Part shown: one piece after another, positions 26,476 through 36,002 of the stretch
How positions within the stretch are numbered: the stretch's first letter is position 1
Layout: the number at the start of each line of letters is the position of its first letter
NCBI RefSeq assembly: GCF_002632485.1
Contig: NZ_NIBU01000007.1
Location: 1-64,000 of the forward strand
Source of the DNA: Xenorhabdus innexi
GTDB lineage: Bacteria; Pseudomonadota; Gammaproteobacteria; Enterobacterales; Enterobacteriaceae
DNA: 64,000 nucleotides
Direction of reading: 5' to 3'
Made by a program: the position numbers and the translations under genes
Notes under the pieces: generated by a model
The model's database searches: none
The model's input: the letters and a program-made list of their open reading frames with translations, nothing else
What the model was told of the DNA's origin: nothing

Positions 26476-28302
26476 TTACATCTCACTGCGTAGCCCGGTA
26501 CGCTGCCGGAATGTCCATAACACCTGTGACTCACCCTGCCGGTAAAGGGTTAATAGAATGAAATTATTCCGCACAATGAAACACGTCAGCAGTTCGTCAA
26601 TCAGCCGGCAGAACTGATACATACTGCCGTCATTGTTATAACAGGCCGGATCAAGGGTAATGTGCAGGGTGTGGCCGTTAATGGAACGCCCCTGTCCCGC
26701 TTTCGTGTTGTCAATACGCGCACCAGACTGCGCTTCAATATGCACAATACCGTTGATATGCTGCTGCATACGGCGGCTCAGGGTGCGATCATGATCTGCA
26801 TAACAGTCATACAGGCGCAGAAAGCCTTTCAGAGATTCAGCATCAAACAACATAAAAGGCGGGCAGTTTAAGAGATTGATCAGCAACCAGTCTGATTTAC
26901 CTGCCACCATCGGCGGAAAATCGGGCGATACCGGTGTGATATTGCGGGCGTGTAAATGGGCGGGCACCGGAGCCTGTGTGTGCGTAATGTCGCCGACACC
27001 CAATTGCATGGCCTGAATATGGTAGCCGGAAACATGGGCACACACCGTCTGGGGGGACAGATTGTGCGCCGCTTTACCATCCATCCCCATAAAACGGATC
27101 TGGTGATGCCGGCGTCCCAGCAAATCGTCAGTGATCCATGACTGAAAGTAAACGTTATCCGGATCGCCCTCGTTCAACAGCCAATCGCTTTTGGGCTGAA
27201 ACTGGTCAATGGGCAGGAAGCAGCTGGGCTTGCCACGCGGCGTACTGCCTTGTGCTGCTTTTTCACCGGGCTGCTTGGCGGTCTGGATACTTTTGATGCG
27301 GAAAAGCTGCACGGTATCGGCCAGCGCCAGCGGATAACAGGCATGACCCGGCTTCAATGCCATGGGCGGGCTGACCATCGGCGCCAGATGGAGCGCTGGG
27401 ACACAGCCAAGCTGAAAGGCATCCCCCAGCGCATCCAGCGGCAGCTCCCCGTGCAGGCGGATAATCAGCTCGCCGGTATTATCCGGGTTTAACTGCAACG
27501 GCCGTTGCTCTCGGACAGCCAGCGTCATAAAGCTGAAAGCATGGGGCAGACAGTAATATTCCGTCATCTGTTGCAGGCGGGCAAAGGGCGATTTTTCCGT
27601 GGGTAACAGTGTATGACGTAAGTTCTCACCCCAGCCCAGAAAATCACTGCGTCTGAGCCGAATTTCCTCCTCCGCAGTCCGCAGATAGACGTCTTCAATC
27701 TGCATATCCAGCCACAAACTTAACTGAGCCGCCCGGTCTGGATCGGTGCCCAGAAAGAAATGCAGTTTTCCGCCTGACCAGAGCGGCGGCGAACTGCCTG
27801 TCTGCTGTAACGTCAGGATAATATCGCTGTACTCGCGGGTTTTTTGGATCTGTTTATCCAACACCACAAACGGCTCAACCGGCAAATCGCAGCAGGTACG
27901 AAACGGTAAATTCTGTTCTCCCGCTGCCGCCGTGACCGGCGTGTTTTCCGGGATAATGACCGCACCCTGATGCACCCCCTGATGAGGCGTAAATTGCAAT
28001 ATTGTCGTCGGCGGAATGGGGCGGAGGGTATGCGGCCAGATGCGGGCGAGTGCTTCATGGGACACTTCGGGGAAGGTATCATCGATTTTACTGCGTACCC
28101 CGGAGGACAGGAGCGAAAAACCTTCCATAATCCGCTGGATATCGGGGTCATTGGGATGTTCCAGAAACTCAGCCTGAGAGGGGTTTTCGGTGGCGGCTAA
28201 CTTCATCTTTTCACGCAGCCACGCCAGCTCTTGCAGGTACAGGGATTCCTTCTGATTTTTCACTTTGCGCATTCCTTGTACAAATACGTCATTTATCGGC
28301 AT
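26476..28302 (-). CDS. tssF: T6SS baseplate protein TssF (lone copy)
   Basis: 608 residues from the ATG at 28302. TssF forms the wedge of the T6SS baseplate with TssG, TssE and TssK. The family N-terminus YLQELAWLREKM, the DPDIQRIMEGFSLLSSGVRSKIDD region, the EALARIWPHTLRPIPPTT segment and the C-terminal FCRLIDELLTCF...LYRQGE are all present, so it looks full length. The true start is uncertain: a GTG at 28341 and an ATG at 28272 are alternatives, none with a good ribosome-binding site. No tssG, tssE or other structural gene is nearby, so it must work with a T6SS elsewhere or be a passenger from one. Confidence 0.88.
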   Translation of the reverse strand: MPINDVFVQGMRKVKNQKESLYLQELAWLREKMKLAATENPSQAEFLEHPNDPDIQRIMEGFSLLSSGVRSKIDDTFPEVSHEALARIWPHTLRPIPPTTILQFTPHQGVHQGAVIIPENTPVTAAAGEQNLPFRTCCDLPVEPFVVLDKQIQKTREYSDIILTLQQTGSSPPLWSGGKLHFFLGTDPDRAAQLSLWLDMQIEDVYLRTAEEEIRLRRSDFLGWGENLRHTLLPTEKSPFARLQQMTEYYCLPHAFSFMTLAVREQRPLQLNPDNTGELIIRLHGELPLDALGDAFQLGCVPALHLAPMVSPPMALKPGHACYPLALADTVQLFRIKSIQTAKQPGEKAAQGSTPRGKPSCFLPIDQFQPKSDWLLNEGDPDNVYFQSWITDDLLGRRHHQIRFMGMDGKAAHNLSPQTVCAHVSGYHIQAMQLGVGDITHTQAPVPAHLHARNITPVSPDFPPMVAGKSDWLLINLLNCPPFMLFDAESLKGFLRLYDCYADHDRTLSRRMQQHINGIVHIEAQSGARIDNTKAGQGRSINGHTLHITLDPACYNNDGSMYQFCRLIDELLTCFIVRNNFILLTLYRQGESQVLWTFRQRTGLRSEM

Positions 28303-28760
28303 TGCATTTAAAATCTTTATGGGTAATAAAGCAAATTGCACTGATTTGATTGTGATATGGGATTATTTGTTAATTTAATTGATATATACCGACTTTTATC
28401 TCACCTTGGATAAGGTTTCAAAAAAACAGCAGCCGCGTTGACCCTGCCCGGCTAATCCGCTAACATTTTGCTGTACCTTAATGATCTTCTCGCCTGTAAA
28501 GATCGCCTTCGGGTGGCGAAATGAAACTCCCGTAGCCTGCAAGGGAGAGCATTGCAATGCGGTACATCTGCACACTTTTGGAAGCAGATATCGCTGGACA
28601 ACAACCCTCCGTCCGGCGATGAAAGTTATCCGGTTTATTTATGCACCGGTTTATCATTCATGCAGAGCATGTATTCCTGCCATATTTACCATTACAATTT
28701 ACCCCTGTACGATCTTTATCCACGTTTTGATTAACGCATGACAAACGTTCCGAACACTGT

Positions 28761-28806
28761 GCGGCGTCACTTGTGTAAAAGCGCAGCGATTACCAAGTGA
28801 CGCCGC
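28761..28806. repeat. Perfect 13-bp inverted repeat
   Basis: GCGGCGTCACTTG at 28761-28773 and its exact complement at 28794-28806 are separated by 20 bp. It is GC-rich against an AT-rich background and is not followed by a T run, so it is unlikely to be a simple terminator. Confidence 0.8.
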
Positions 28807-29214
28807 TAAGCGGCCAACGTCCAGAGCACGTCCGGCCTGCCTTTACAACCCATTTGAACCTCTAATTACTCAATGAAACCGCTCGAAATAAGCCATTGAC
28901 CCGTACAGACTGGCATTTTGTTTGATTGATGAACAATTGTCCGGTCTGGTTTTCAACACACTGCCTTGCAACAGGCCGATGCAGTAAAAAAAGGAGAAAT
29001 CACATCACGTCACGATTAATGAGGCGTTCATCCTGAGCGGATCAGGTACTGAACGGGGAGTATTCCATCGCCGTGCTGAGCACGTCGCGAACTCCTGCAA
29101 AAACTCAACACTACCTCGCCTTGCTACACATTAATCTGACGCACCACGGAACGGTGAACCTAACCGACACGCAGGGAATGTTTTGAAATAAGTAACATAG
29201 GTCTAAAAAACAGA

Positions 29215-29290
29215 GGGGAAATACGGATAGCGAAGCGATCACGAACGAAAATAAACAACAAAGATTGATTTAGCCGTCCGTATTCTCCCC
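29215..29290. repeat. Inverted repeat enclosing 49 bp
   Basis: GGGGAAATACGGA at 29215-29227 is complementary to TCCGTATTCTCCCC at 29277-29290 apart from one bulge. The repeat could close a stem around a 49-nt domain of an RNA, or be a paired protein-binding site. Confidence 0.6.
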
Positions 29291-29444
29291 TAAGTTTGTG
29301 TGATAACGGAGAGCCAAATTCACTGCGCCTTGACCTACAAAAGAGTTTAACTCTCAGTTTGGTCGCGCAGGGGGCAACTAAATTTAAAGTACACCGGTAC
29401 TGTGCTCAGCAGGTTTATAGCCGTTCAACTTAGCCGTTTGGTTA

Positions 29445-29473
29445 TTGAGTTAGATAAAACAATCCGTTAAAGT
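29445..29473 (+). promoter_or_regulatory. Promoter of the candidate immunity RNA
   Basis: TTGAGT (29445-29450), a 17-bp spacer and TAAAGT (29468-29473) form a reasonable sigma-70 promoter that would start transcription near 29480, at the first hairpin of the candidate RNA. Confidence 0.5.
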
Positions 29474-29479
29474 ATTCCC

Positions 29480-29651
29480 GCCATTAGCAAAATCTAATGG
29501 TCAAGGTTTAGCAGCCTTGTGTTCACTGACACTGGTAGGATGTTTCTGCCAGTGCGCCTGCGCTCACCTTTTCAATGGTGGTTCAGGCAGGGGAGGCTTC
29601 GGCCTCGCTGGTGTGAACCCAGTCTGCTAACCCTGCTTGAATCGCCACCAT
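29480..29651 (+). ncRNA. Candidate P4 CI/P1 C4-like structured RNA leader
   Basis: A series of stems starts just after a promoter. CCATTAG/CTAATGG is at 29481-29500. CACTGGTAG/CTGCCAGTG is at 29530-29554. GCCTG/CAGGC with an inner CACC/GGTG is at 29556-29588. GAGGC-TTCG-GCCTC, a UUCG tetraloop, is at 29593-29606. In addition 29575-29592 (ATGGTGGTTCAGGCAGGG) is largely complementary to 29631-29651 downstream, and TTAGCAG near 29508 pairs with CTGCTAA at 29624. This mutually exclusive pairing is what P4 CI and P1/P7 C4 antisense RNAs do to terminate transcription of the following gene, here a Ner-like regulator. The RNA class is inferred from layout, not from a database match. Confidence 0.5.
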
Positions 29652-29682
29652 CAATATTCATTAATGGAAAGGGGTAGCAGGA

Positions 29683-29949
29683 ATGATTGAAATTAAAAAA
29701 GACTGGCATCAGGCCGACATTATCGCCGCATTACGTAAACGTGGTACAACCTTAGCGGCAGTTTCCCGTGAAGCGGGGCTTGGTTCCTCAACACTGGCAA
29801 ACGCATTCAGCAGACCGTGGCCGAAAGGTGAATGGATCATTGCAGATTATCTTGGCATCCATCCCTCAGAGATCTGGCCCAGCCGTTATTTCGATTCTTA
29901 TAGCGGAGAATTATTAGACAGGAAAGCCCGCGCTAAGCCACAGGAATAA
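29683..29949 (+). CDS. Ner/Nlp-family DNA-binding regulator
   Basis: 88 residues. The sequence KDWHQADIIAALRKRGTTL, then AAVSREAGLGSSTLANAFSR and HPSEIWPSRY, is the winged-helix fold of phage Mu Ner and SfsB/Nlp. These proteins repress or activate early phage promoters. An AGGAAT lies at the start and AAAGGGG is 14 bases upstream. It sits downstream of the candidate antiterminated RNA and is the last gene before attR. It is likely an element regulator; its targets are unknown. Confidence 0.88.
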   Translation: MIEIKKDWHQADIIAALRKRGTTLAAVSREAGLGSSTLANAFSRPWPKGEWIIADYLGIHPSEIWPSRYFDSYSGELLDRKARAKPQE

Positions 29950-29998
29950 CCCGCTTTAATTTGTGATCGACTTCGTAAAAATGATAAATTTTAACCTA

Positions 29999-30057
29999 AA
30001 GCCCTGAGCGTGAAATGGCCGCCCAATTTGACCATTTTTAACCCTCACGGCTTTTTT
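29999..30057 (+). terminator. Probable terminator after the Ner-like gene
   Basis: AGCCCTGAGCG pairs imperfectly (9 of 11) with CCCTCACGGCT, with an inner AAATGG/CCATTT stem, and is followed by a run of T residues, about 50 bp after the stop codon. Confidence 0.6.
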
Positions 30058-30146
30058 GCTTCAATGCGATTATAAAACAGACAAAAAACCAATAAAGATA
30101 ATTAAAATTAGTAAGATAGAAAAAATAGGAGAAGGAAAAAAATTCG

Positions 30147-30169
30147 GGGGCATTAAAAGGGGCATAAAA
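30147..30169. promoter_or_regulatory. Putative integrase arm-type sites near attR
   Basis: Two close copies of GGGGCAT (30147-30157 and 30159-30169) lie ~50 bp inside attR. The same motif occurs inside attL at 16269-16277 and, inverted, at 16307-16313. Short G-rich direct repeats beside the core are typical of arm-binding sites for P4-type integrases. Confidence 0.45.
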
Positions 30170-30216
30170 GCAATAACTAAAAATAAATTTAATATATTTA
30201 GTTAGTTATATTATAT

Positions 30217-30241
30217 TTCGATTCCGGTAGTCGCACCATAT
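30217..30241. repeat. attR core
   Basis: A 25-bp repeat of the tRNA-Thr 3' end. It matches attL except that one G is missing (GTCGCACC instead of GTCGGCACC). It marks the right boundary of the island. Confidence 0.9.
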
Positions 30242-30244
30242 AAG

Positions 30245-30280
30245 AACCCGTTATCTATCAACAAGATAACGGGTTTTTTC
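30245..30280 (+). terminator. Rho-independent terminator right of attR
   Basis: AACCCGTTATC and GATAACGGGTT form a perfect 11-bp stem with a 9-base loop and a T run. Its place immediately right of attR suggests it was the original terminator of the tRNA operon before the island separated them. Confidence 0.9.
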
Positions 30281-30502
30281 TTTTTGTGTTTTCACAACAC
30301 TAAACGTTGCATGTGACATATTTGTGACTTCATCATAAAGAGAGCATCGTTTTGTTGTGGCTGCCAGTGATGTAATAAAAAGAAGTTTCAACCTTATTCA
30401 GGATGGGACACTATTCAACAAAATAGCTCACTATTGTCCCATATATGCCCCAAAAAATTCACAAACAGAAGTCACTAGCTACAAAATCAAACCAATATAC
30501 TA

Positions 30503-30814
30503 CTAAACCTGCATATTCATGACTTCGTGATACGCACTGACCAGTTTGTTCCTGACCTGAATACCCATTTGCAGTGAAATAGTGGCTTTCTGCATATTGA
30601 CCATCACATCATTCAGTTCCACGCCCGGCGCACCCAGTGTGAAATCCTGTGCCTGTTTGGCGGCTTCTACGCGGGACATATTTATTTTTTCTACTGCTGC
30701 GGTGAGCTGGCTGGCAAAGCCTCCTTTTACCGGCATAGGCTTCGCGATACTTGCAGCCTGTAATGCCTGCGCCTGCATCTGTTGCAGTACACCTTCAATT
30801 GCCTGAATTGACAT
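30503..30814 (-). CDS. fliE: Flagellar hook-basal body complex protein FliE
   Basis: 103 residues (E. coli 104). FliE joins the MS-ring to the proximal rod and is an early export substrate. The C-terminal pattern VNMQKATISLQMGIQVRNKLVSAYHEVMNM is the FliE signature (its key part is SLQMGIQVRNKLVSAY). It is transcribed divergently from fliF, as in enterobacteria. Confidence 0.97.
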   Translation of the reverse strand: MSIQAIEGVLQQMQAQALQAASIAKPMPVKGGFASQLTAAVEKINMSRVEAAKQAQDFTLGAPGVELNDVMVNMQKATISLQMGIQVRNKLVSAYHEVMNMQV

Positions 30815-31219
30815 AAAAACCTCGTGTTAAATCACCCTATTGATTACGTGATTAAATGCCATATTAGCCGTGGGCTGGTTGGCAGTTTTTTCAGGCTGCC
30901 ACCGTAACATAGCCAATTCAAACTAAAGCGGGTAATTAACGTAAAAATTCGAAGCTTATTGTGCCATTAAAAGATGTGTGAACAGCGAATAATGACGGGA
31001 TTAATTATATCAATTGTTTTTAAGTTGCATCGTGGTGGCAAATCAATCAATTCCCGGTGATACAGATAACGATATCACTGAGGCAGATCAGGTCAGCAAA
31101 GAGGTAATTTTTAATAAAATGAAAGATATAGGAATAATGTTTTCGCTTGCGTATGGGGAGTCTGTTTTGTTACGCCACGCTTTTAGTATTCATGTTGACC
31201 AGCAAGGCAAGGATCGTCT
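30815..31219. promoter_or_regulatory. Divergent fliE-fliF regulatory region
   Basis: 405 bp between the fliE and fliF starts, where class II (FlhDC-dependent) promoters are expected. A GGTTGGCAG/CTGCC-ACC hairpin lies at 30877-30903. No consensus sigma-28 element is seen. A 69-codon frame at 31014-31223 overlaps the fliF start and is not considered a gene. Confidence 0.5.
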
Positions 31220-32914
31220 ATGAGTGCAGCAACAACCGACGCTGAGAATCCACAGAAGGGTTTCAGCGCTATCATCAACAGGATAAAAGCTGATCCAAAA
31301 GTTCCATTATTAGTTGCTGGCTCTGCTGCCATCGCTATTATCGTCGCCCTTTTCCTCTGGTTGCGCAGCCCTGATTATCGGGTGCTTTATAGTAATCTGA
31401 GTGATAAGGACGGCGGCGAGATCGTTACCCAACTAACTCAAATGAATGTCCCTTACCGTTTTGCCGAAAACGGCTCTGCTATCATGATACCGACTGATAA
31501 GGTGCATGAAACCAGACTGAAACTGGCACAACAAGGCTTACCGAAAGGAGGCGCTGCGGGTTTTGAGTTATTGGATAAAGAGAAATTCGGCATCAGTCAG
31601 TTCAGTGAACAGGTTAATTATCAGCGTGCGCTGGAAGGCGAATTAGCGCGCACTATCGAATCACTCGGCCCGGTGCAGAGTGCCCGTGTCCATCTGGCAT
31701 TACCGAAGCCTTCCCTGTTTGTGCGTGAACAGAAGTCACCTTCTGCTTCCGTAACAGTCGGGTTGTTGCAGGGCCGCGCGTTGGATGAAGGGCAGATCAA
31801 TGCCATTGTCCATATGGTTTCAAGCAGTGTGGCCGGATTGCCACCAAGCAATGTCACCATTGTGGATCAGGCCGGGCGTCTGCTGACTCAATCTGATGCT
31901 AACGGGCGGGATTTAAATACCACCCAGCTGAAATACATACAGGAAGTCGAAAACCGCTTCCAGCATCGCATTGAAACAATTCTGGCACCTGTTGTCGGTC
32001 GTGGTAATGTTCATGCACAGGTCACTGCGCAAGTCGATTTTTCCCGCCGTGAAGAAACTGCGGAAGAGTATAAGCCTAACCAACCACCTAATCAGGCTGC
32101 CGTGCGTTCTAAACAGACCAGTGCAACTGAACAAAGCGGCGGGCCATTAGTCGGTGGTGTGCCGGGAGCGTTGTCGAATCAGCCAAGTGCCGCACCAAGC
32201 GCACCAATTGAAAAACCAAATGCCAAAAATGGCGACGATAAGTCTGATAAAGGGCGTAATGGCAATAACAGCTATGAACGCATGATCAGTAATAACCGCA
32301 ATAATCGTCACGATGAAACCATCAACTATGAAGTGGATCGTACTATCCGCCATACCCAGTTACAGGCAGGTGGCGTGGAGCGGCTCTCTGTTGCGGTTGT
32401 GGTCAACTATGCCACTGTTCAGGGGGAAAACGGCCCGGAAACTCAGGCTCTGACACCAGAACAGTTATCCCAGATTGAATCACTGACTCGTGAAGCAATG
32501 GGCTTCTCTACTGAGCGTGGTGACAGCCTCAATGTCGTCAATACACCGTTCAATAACACAGCCGAAGTGATAGAAACGCTGCCGTTCTGGCAACATCCTG
32601 TCCTGCTGGAGAAATTATTGGAGTTGGGCCGTTGGTTACTGTTAGCACTGGTTGCATGGCTGCTGTGGCGTAAGATGATCGTGCCGCAAATTGCCAGAAA
32701 ACGTGCTGCGGAAAAAGCCGCTCTGGAAGCGCAGAAAAAACAGAATAAGCCAGCAACTGAATCCAGTGCTGAGCAGGATGAAAACATGCGCCGTCAGTTG
32801 GCCCGCCAGCGTGTCAATGCTGAGATTCAAAGCCAGCGTATCCGTGAACTTGCGGAAAAAGATCCTCGCGTAGTTGCGCTGGTGATCCGCCAATGGATGA
32901 GTAACGAACAATGA
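31220..32914 (+). CDS. fliF: Flagellar MS-ring protein FliF
   Basis: 564 residues (E. coli 552). FliF forms the membrane-embedded MS-ring, the base on which the export gate and C-ring assemble. Two membrane segments are visible (about 31-50 and 456-475). The periplasmic part carries [16 protein letters not shown] and the conserved [13 protein letters not shown]. The C-terminal FliG-binding tail ends [18 protein letters not shown] central Asn/Gly/Asp-rich insert (residues ~300-360) is longer than in E. coli. It overlaps fliG by 4 bp. Confidence 0.97.
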   Translation: MSAATTDAENPQKGFSAIINRIKADPKVPLLVAGSAAIAIIVALFLWLRSPDYRVLYSNLSDKDGGEIVTQLTQMNVPYRFAENGSAIMIPTDKVHETRLKLAQQGLPKGGAAGFELLDKEKFGISQFSEQVNYQRALEGELARTIESLGPVQSARVHLALPKPSLFVREQKSPSASVTVGLLQGRALDEGQINAIVHMVSSSVAGLPPSNVTIVDQAGRLLTQSDANGRDLNTTQLKYIQEVENRFQHRIETILAPVVGRGNVHAQVTAQVDFSRREETAEEYKPNQPPNQAAVRSKQTSATEQSGGPLVGGVPGALSNQPSAAPSAPIEKPNAKNGDDKSDKGRNGNNSYERMISNNRNNRHDETINYEVDRTIRHTQLQAGGVERLSVAVVVNYATVQGENGPETQALTPEQLSQIESLTREAMGFSTERGDSLNVVNTPFNNTAEVIETLPFWQHPVLLEKLLELGRWLLLALVAWLLWRKMIVPQIARKRAAEKAALEAQKKQNKPATESSAEQDENMRRQLARQRVNAEIQSQRIRELAEKDPRVVALVIRQWMSNEQ

Positions 32915-33903
32915 GCCTGACCGGAACAGAAAAAAGCGCCATCATGTTAATGACCCTGGGAGAAGATCAGGCGGCTGAGGTGTTTAAGCACCTGAATTCC
33001 CGGGAAGTACAACAACTGAGTATTGCAATGGCGGGGATGAAGCAAATCTCCAATCAACAACTGGCTGAAGTGATGACCCAGTTTGTAGAAGATGCCGAAC
33101 AGTACGCGGCTCTCAGCATTAATGCCAATGAGTATCTCCGTAGTGTGCTGGTGAAAGCGCTGGGTGAAGAACGTGCATCCAGTCTGCTGGAAGATATTCT
33201 TGAATCCCGCGATACCACAACCGGTATCGAAACGCTTAACTTCATGGAGCCACAATCTGCGGCTGACATGATCCGCGATGAGCATCCGCAGATCATTGCC
33301 ACGATTCTGGTTCACCTGAATCGTGGTCAGGCAGCCGATATTCTCGCCATGTTTGATGATCGCCTGCGTAATGATGTCATGCTGCGTATTGCGACCTTTG
33401 GTGGTGTTCAGCCAGCCGCACTGGCAGAACTGACCGAAGTTCTGAACAATCTGTTGGATGGTCAGAACCTGAAACGCAGCAAAATGGGTGGTATTCGTAC
33501 TGCGGCAGAGATTATCAACCTGATGAAGAGCCAGCAGGAAGAAAGTGTTATCGATGCAGTCCGTACTTATGACGGTGAACTGGCACAGAAAATCATTGAT
33601 GAAATGTTCCTGTTTGAAAACCTTATCGGCGTGGACGACCGCAGTATCCAGCGTCTGTTGCAGGAAATTACCACTGATTCTCTGTTGATTGCTCTGAAAG
33701 GCTGCGATCAGGCACTGCGCGACCACTTCCTCAACAATATGTCTCAGCGTGCGGCTGAAATTATGCGTGATGATTTGGCAACCCGTGGTCCGGTTCGTAT
33801 GTCTCAGGTGGAAGCTGAACAGAAAGCCATTCTGCTTGTGGTTCGTCGTCTGGCAGAAACCGGGGAAATGATCCTGAATGGTGGTGATGATACCTATGTC
33901 TGA
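32911..33903 (+). CDS. fliG: Flagellar motor switch protein FliG
   Basis: 330 residues (E. coli 331). This C-ring protein engages the MotA stator. The conserved EHPQ motif ([14 protein letters not shown]) and the C-terminal torque-generating charged helix ([22 protein letters not shown]) are present. The start overlaps the fliF stop (ATGA). Confidence 0.98.
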   Translation: MSLTGTEKSAIMLMTLGEDQAAEVFKHLNSREVQQLSIAMAGMKQISNQQLAEVMTQFVEDAEQYAALSINANEYLRSVLVKALGEERASSLLEDILESRDTTTGIETLNFMEPQSAADMIRDEHPQIIATILVHLNRGQAADILAMFDDRLRNDVMLRIATFGGVQPAALAELTEVLNNLLDGQNLKRSKMGGIRTAAEIINLMKSQQEESVIDAVRTYDGELAQKIIDEMFLFENLIGVDDRSIQRLLQEITTDSLLIALKGCDQALRDHFLNNMSQRAAEIMRDDLATRGPVRMSQVEAEQKAILLVVRRLAETGEMILNGGDDTYV

Positions 33904-34612
33904 TAATTCAAATAATGGAAACTGGCAGCGATGGCTGCCGGGTGAACTGACTCCGTGGGAAACATTACAGGCAGCTCTTGACCGGAATAAGACGGAATCA
34001 TCGGATAATCAGGAGCCAAGTGAGCAGGAGCGTCTACAGGAACAGGCCAGAATACTGGATGAACTGAAAGAACAGGCACGTCAGGCGGGTCATGAACAGG
34101 GTGTTGCTGAAGGCCATGCCCGTGGATATGAACAGGGTGTTGAAGCAGGCCGGAAAGCCGGATTTGAACAGGGATTACAGGAAGCCGGAGAACAGCAGCA
34201 GGTTGTGATTGAGCAATGGAAAGCGCTGTTAAATGATTTCAGTCATTCACTGGATGGTCTGGACACGGTTATTGCTTCACGTCTGATGCAGCTTTCCCTG
34301 ACCGCAGCCCAGCATATTATCGGCCAACCGGCCGTGTGTGACGGCACTGCCCTGCTGAATCAGATCCGTGAATTTATTCAGCAGGAACCCATGTTCAGTG
34401 GCAAACCTCAATTGCGGGTTCACCCACAAGATATCCCGCTGGTTGAACAACAACTGGGCGAAATATTGGCTCTGCATGGCTGGCGTCTGATTGCAGATAA
34501 CAAACTGCATCCGGGCGGCTGTAAGGTCAGCGCTGATGAAGGCGATCTGGATGCCAGTCTGGCAACACGCTGGCATGAAATGTGCCGTCTGGCGGGATCA
34601 GGAGAACTGTGA
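33896..34612 (+). CDS. fliH: Flagellar export ATPase regulator FliH
   Basis: 238 residues from [13 protein letters not shown]. FliH holds the FliI ATPase at the export gate and regulates it. The Gln/Glu-rich helix with GxxxG repeats ([20 protein letters not shown]) at about 70-90 is the family signature. The chosen ATG lies within the last codons of fliG (8-bp overlap); an in-frame ATG further up is not like FliH. Confidence 0.95.
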   Translation: MSDNSNNGNWQRWLPGELTPWETLQAALDRNKTESSDNQEPSEQERLQEQARILDELKEQARQAGHEQGVAEGHARGYEQGVEAGRKAGFEQGLQEAGEQQQVVIEQWKALLNDFSHSLDGLDTVIASRLMQLSLTAAQHIIGQPAVCDGTALLNQIREFIQQEPMFSGKPQLRVHPQDIPLVEQQLGEILALHGWRLIADNKLHPGGCKVSADEGDLDASLATRWHEMCRLAGSGEL

Positions 34613-35976
34613 TGACTGCGAGACTTGGGCGCTGGCTGGCGACATTAGATTGCATGGAAAAACGTCTGGAAAAAACGCCTAAAATACGGCGTTACGGACG
34701 TCTGACCCGCGCCACGGGTCTGGTACTGGAAGCCACGGGTTTACATCTGCCGCTGGGAGCAACCTGCCTGATTGAACGGCAAAATGGTAACACGCTTGAA
34801 GAAGTCGAAAGTGAAGTCGTCGGCTTCAATGGTGAAAAGTTACTGTTGATGCCTTTGGAAGAGCTTGAAGGCATTGTGCCGGGTGCCCGTGTCTATGCCC
34901 GTGCTTATGGTGAAGATGCTGGTAGCGGACGGCGTTTACCACTGGGGCCGGAATTACTCGGCAGGGTTCTGGATGGTGCCGGGCGTCCTCTTGATGGTTT
35001 ACCTGCCCCGGATACCGGATATCGTGCCCCCTTAACCACTCCACCACTCAATCCCCTGCAACGTACCCCCATCAGCGACGTACTGGATGTAGGCGTGCGC
35101 GCCATCAATGCTCTGCTGACTGTCGGGCGGGGGCAGCGGATGGGATTGTTCGCCGGTTCTGGTGTGGGTAAAAGTGTGTTGCTCGGCATGATGGCCCGTT
35201 ATACGCAGGCTGACGTTATTGTGGTCGGTCTGATTGGTGAACGTGGCCGGGAAGTTAAAGATTTCATCGAAAATATTTTAGGTGAAGAAGGACGGGCTCG
35301 TTCGGTAGTTGTTGCCGCACCTGCTGATGTTTCTCCATTACTGCGAATGCAGGGAGCTTCTTATGCAACCCGCATAGCAGAGGATTTTCGTGATCGCGGG
35401 AAACATGTTCTGCTGATTATGGATTCCCTGACACGTTACAGCATGGCGCAGCGTGAAATTGCACTGGCAATTGGTGAACCTCCGGCAACCAAAGGTTATC
35501 CCCCTTCTGTGTTTGCTAAATTACCGGCACTGGTAGAGCGTGCAGGTAATGGTGTCAGTGATGGCGGTTCAATCACCGCATTCTATACCGTCCTGACCGA
35601 AGGCGATGACCAGCAGGACCCGATTGCTGATTCTGCCCGCGCCATTCTGGACGGTCACATTGTTCTGTCGCGGGCACTGGCAGAATCCGGGCATTATCCG
35701 GCTATCGATATTGAAGCCTCAATCAGCCGGGCCATGACAGCCCTGATTGATAACACCCATTACCGGCGGGTACAGCATTTTAAACAACTGCTTTCCAGCT
35801 ACCAGCGCAACCGGGATCTGATTAATGTCGGGGCTTATGCTGCTGGCAGCGATCCTTTGCTGGATAGAGCCATTGAGCTATATCCGCATATGGCGCAGTT
35901 CCTGCATCAGGCCATCGAAGAACGCAGTGAGTACGATGCAGCATGTGCCCAGCTACAACAGTTATTACCAAGCTAA
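34612..35976 (+). CDS. fliI: Flagellum-specific export ATPase FliI
   Basis: 454 residues (E. coli 457). FliI is the hexameric ATPase that unfolds and feeds substrates to the flagellar type III export gate. The Walker A motif is [15 protein letters not shown], and the F1-beta-like [12 protein letters not shown] and [17 protein letters not shown] motifs are intact. It starts at the ATG sharing its first base with the fliH stop (TGATG); the earlier in-frame ATG lies inside fliH. Confidence 0.97.
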   Translation: MTARLGRWLATLDCMEKRLEKTPKIRRYGRLTRATGLVLEATGLHLPLGATCLIERQNGNTLEEVESEVVGFNGEKLLLMPLEELEGIVPGARVYARAYGEDAGSGRRLPLGPELLGRVLDGAGRPLDGLPAPDTGYRAPLTTPPLNPLQRTPISDVLDVGVRAINALLTVGRGQRMGLFAGSGVGKSVLLGMMARYTQADVIVVGLIGERGREVKDFIENILGEEGRARSVVVAAPADVSPLLRMQGASYATRIAEDFRDRGKHVLLIMDSLTRYSMAQREIALAIGEPPATKGYPPSVFAKLPALVERAGNGVSDGGSITAFYTVLTEGDDQQDPIADSARAILDGHIVLSRALAESGHYPAIDIEASISRAMTALIDNTHYRRVQHFKQLLSSYQRNRDLINVGAYAAGSDPLLDRAIELYPHMAQFLHQAIEERSEYDAACAQLQQLLPS

Positions 35977-36002
35977 GATGTTCTGAAACGCTGAGGATAT
36001 AC

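Larger units (their letters stand above)
28303..29479. other. Structured non-coding region of the island
   Basis: About 1.2 kb with no credible gene on either strand. It holds several inverted repeats: a perfect 13-bp pair at 28761-28773/28794-28806, a 13/14-bp pair at 29215-29227/29277-29290 enclosing 49 bp, and CTGCGC/GCGCAG at 29323/29365 around an AAGAGTTTAACTC palindrome. There is also a small CGCC/GGCG hairpin near 28510. This density of hairpins suggests non-coding RNAs or recombination/replication sites. A few frames of 60-86 codons exist but lack ribosome-binding sites and known motifs. Confidence 0.6.

Noticed and set aside
28481..28741. 86- and 60-codon overlapping frames in the island's non-coding block
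   Set aside because: Two frames compete over the same DNA, neither has a ribosome-binding site or recognisable domain. Hairpins nearby favour a non-coding role, although a small decayed phage gene cannot be excluded.
31014..31223. 69-codon frame upstream of fliF
   Set aside because: It overlaps the fliF start, has no family resemblance and no clear ribosome-binding site; the region is better explained as the divergent fliE-fliF promoter.
32947..33726. 259-codon frame antisense to fliG
   Set aside because: It lies wholly opposite a strongly conserved gene and its residues look like reverse-complement bias (rich in His, Gln, Phe), with no motif.
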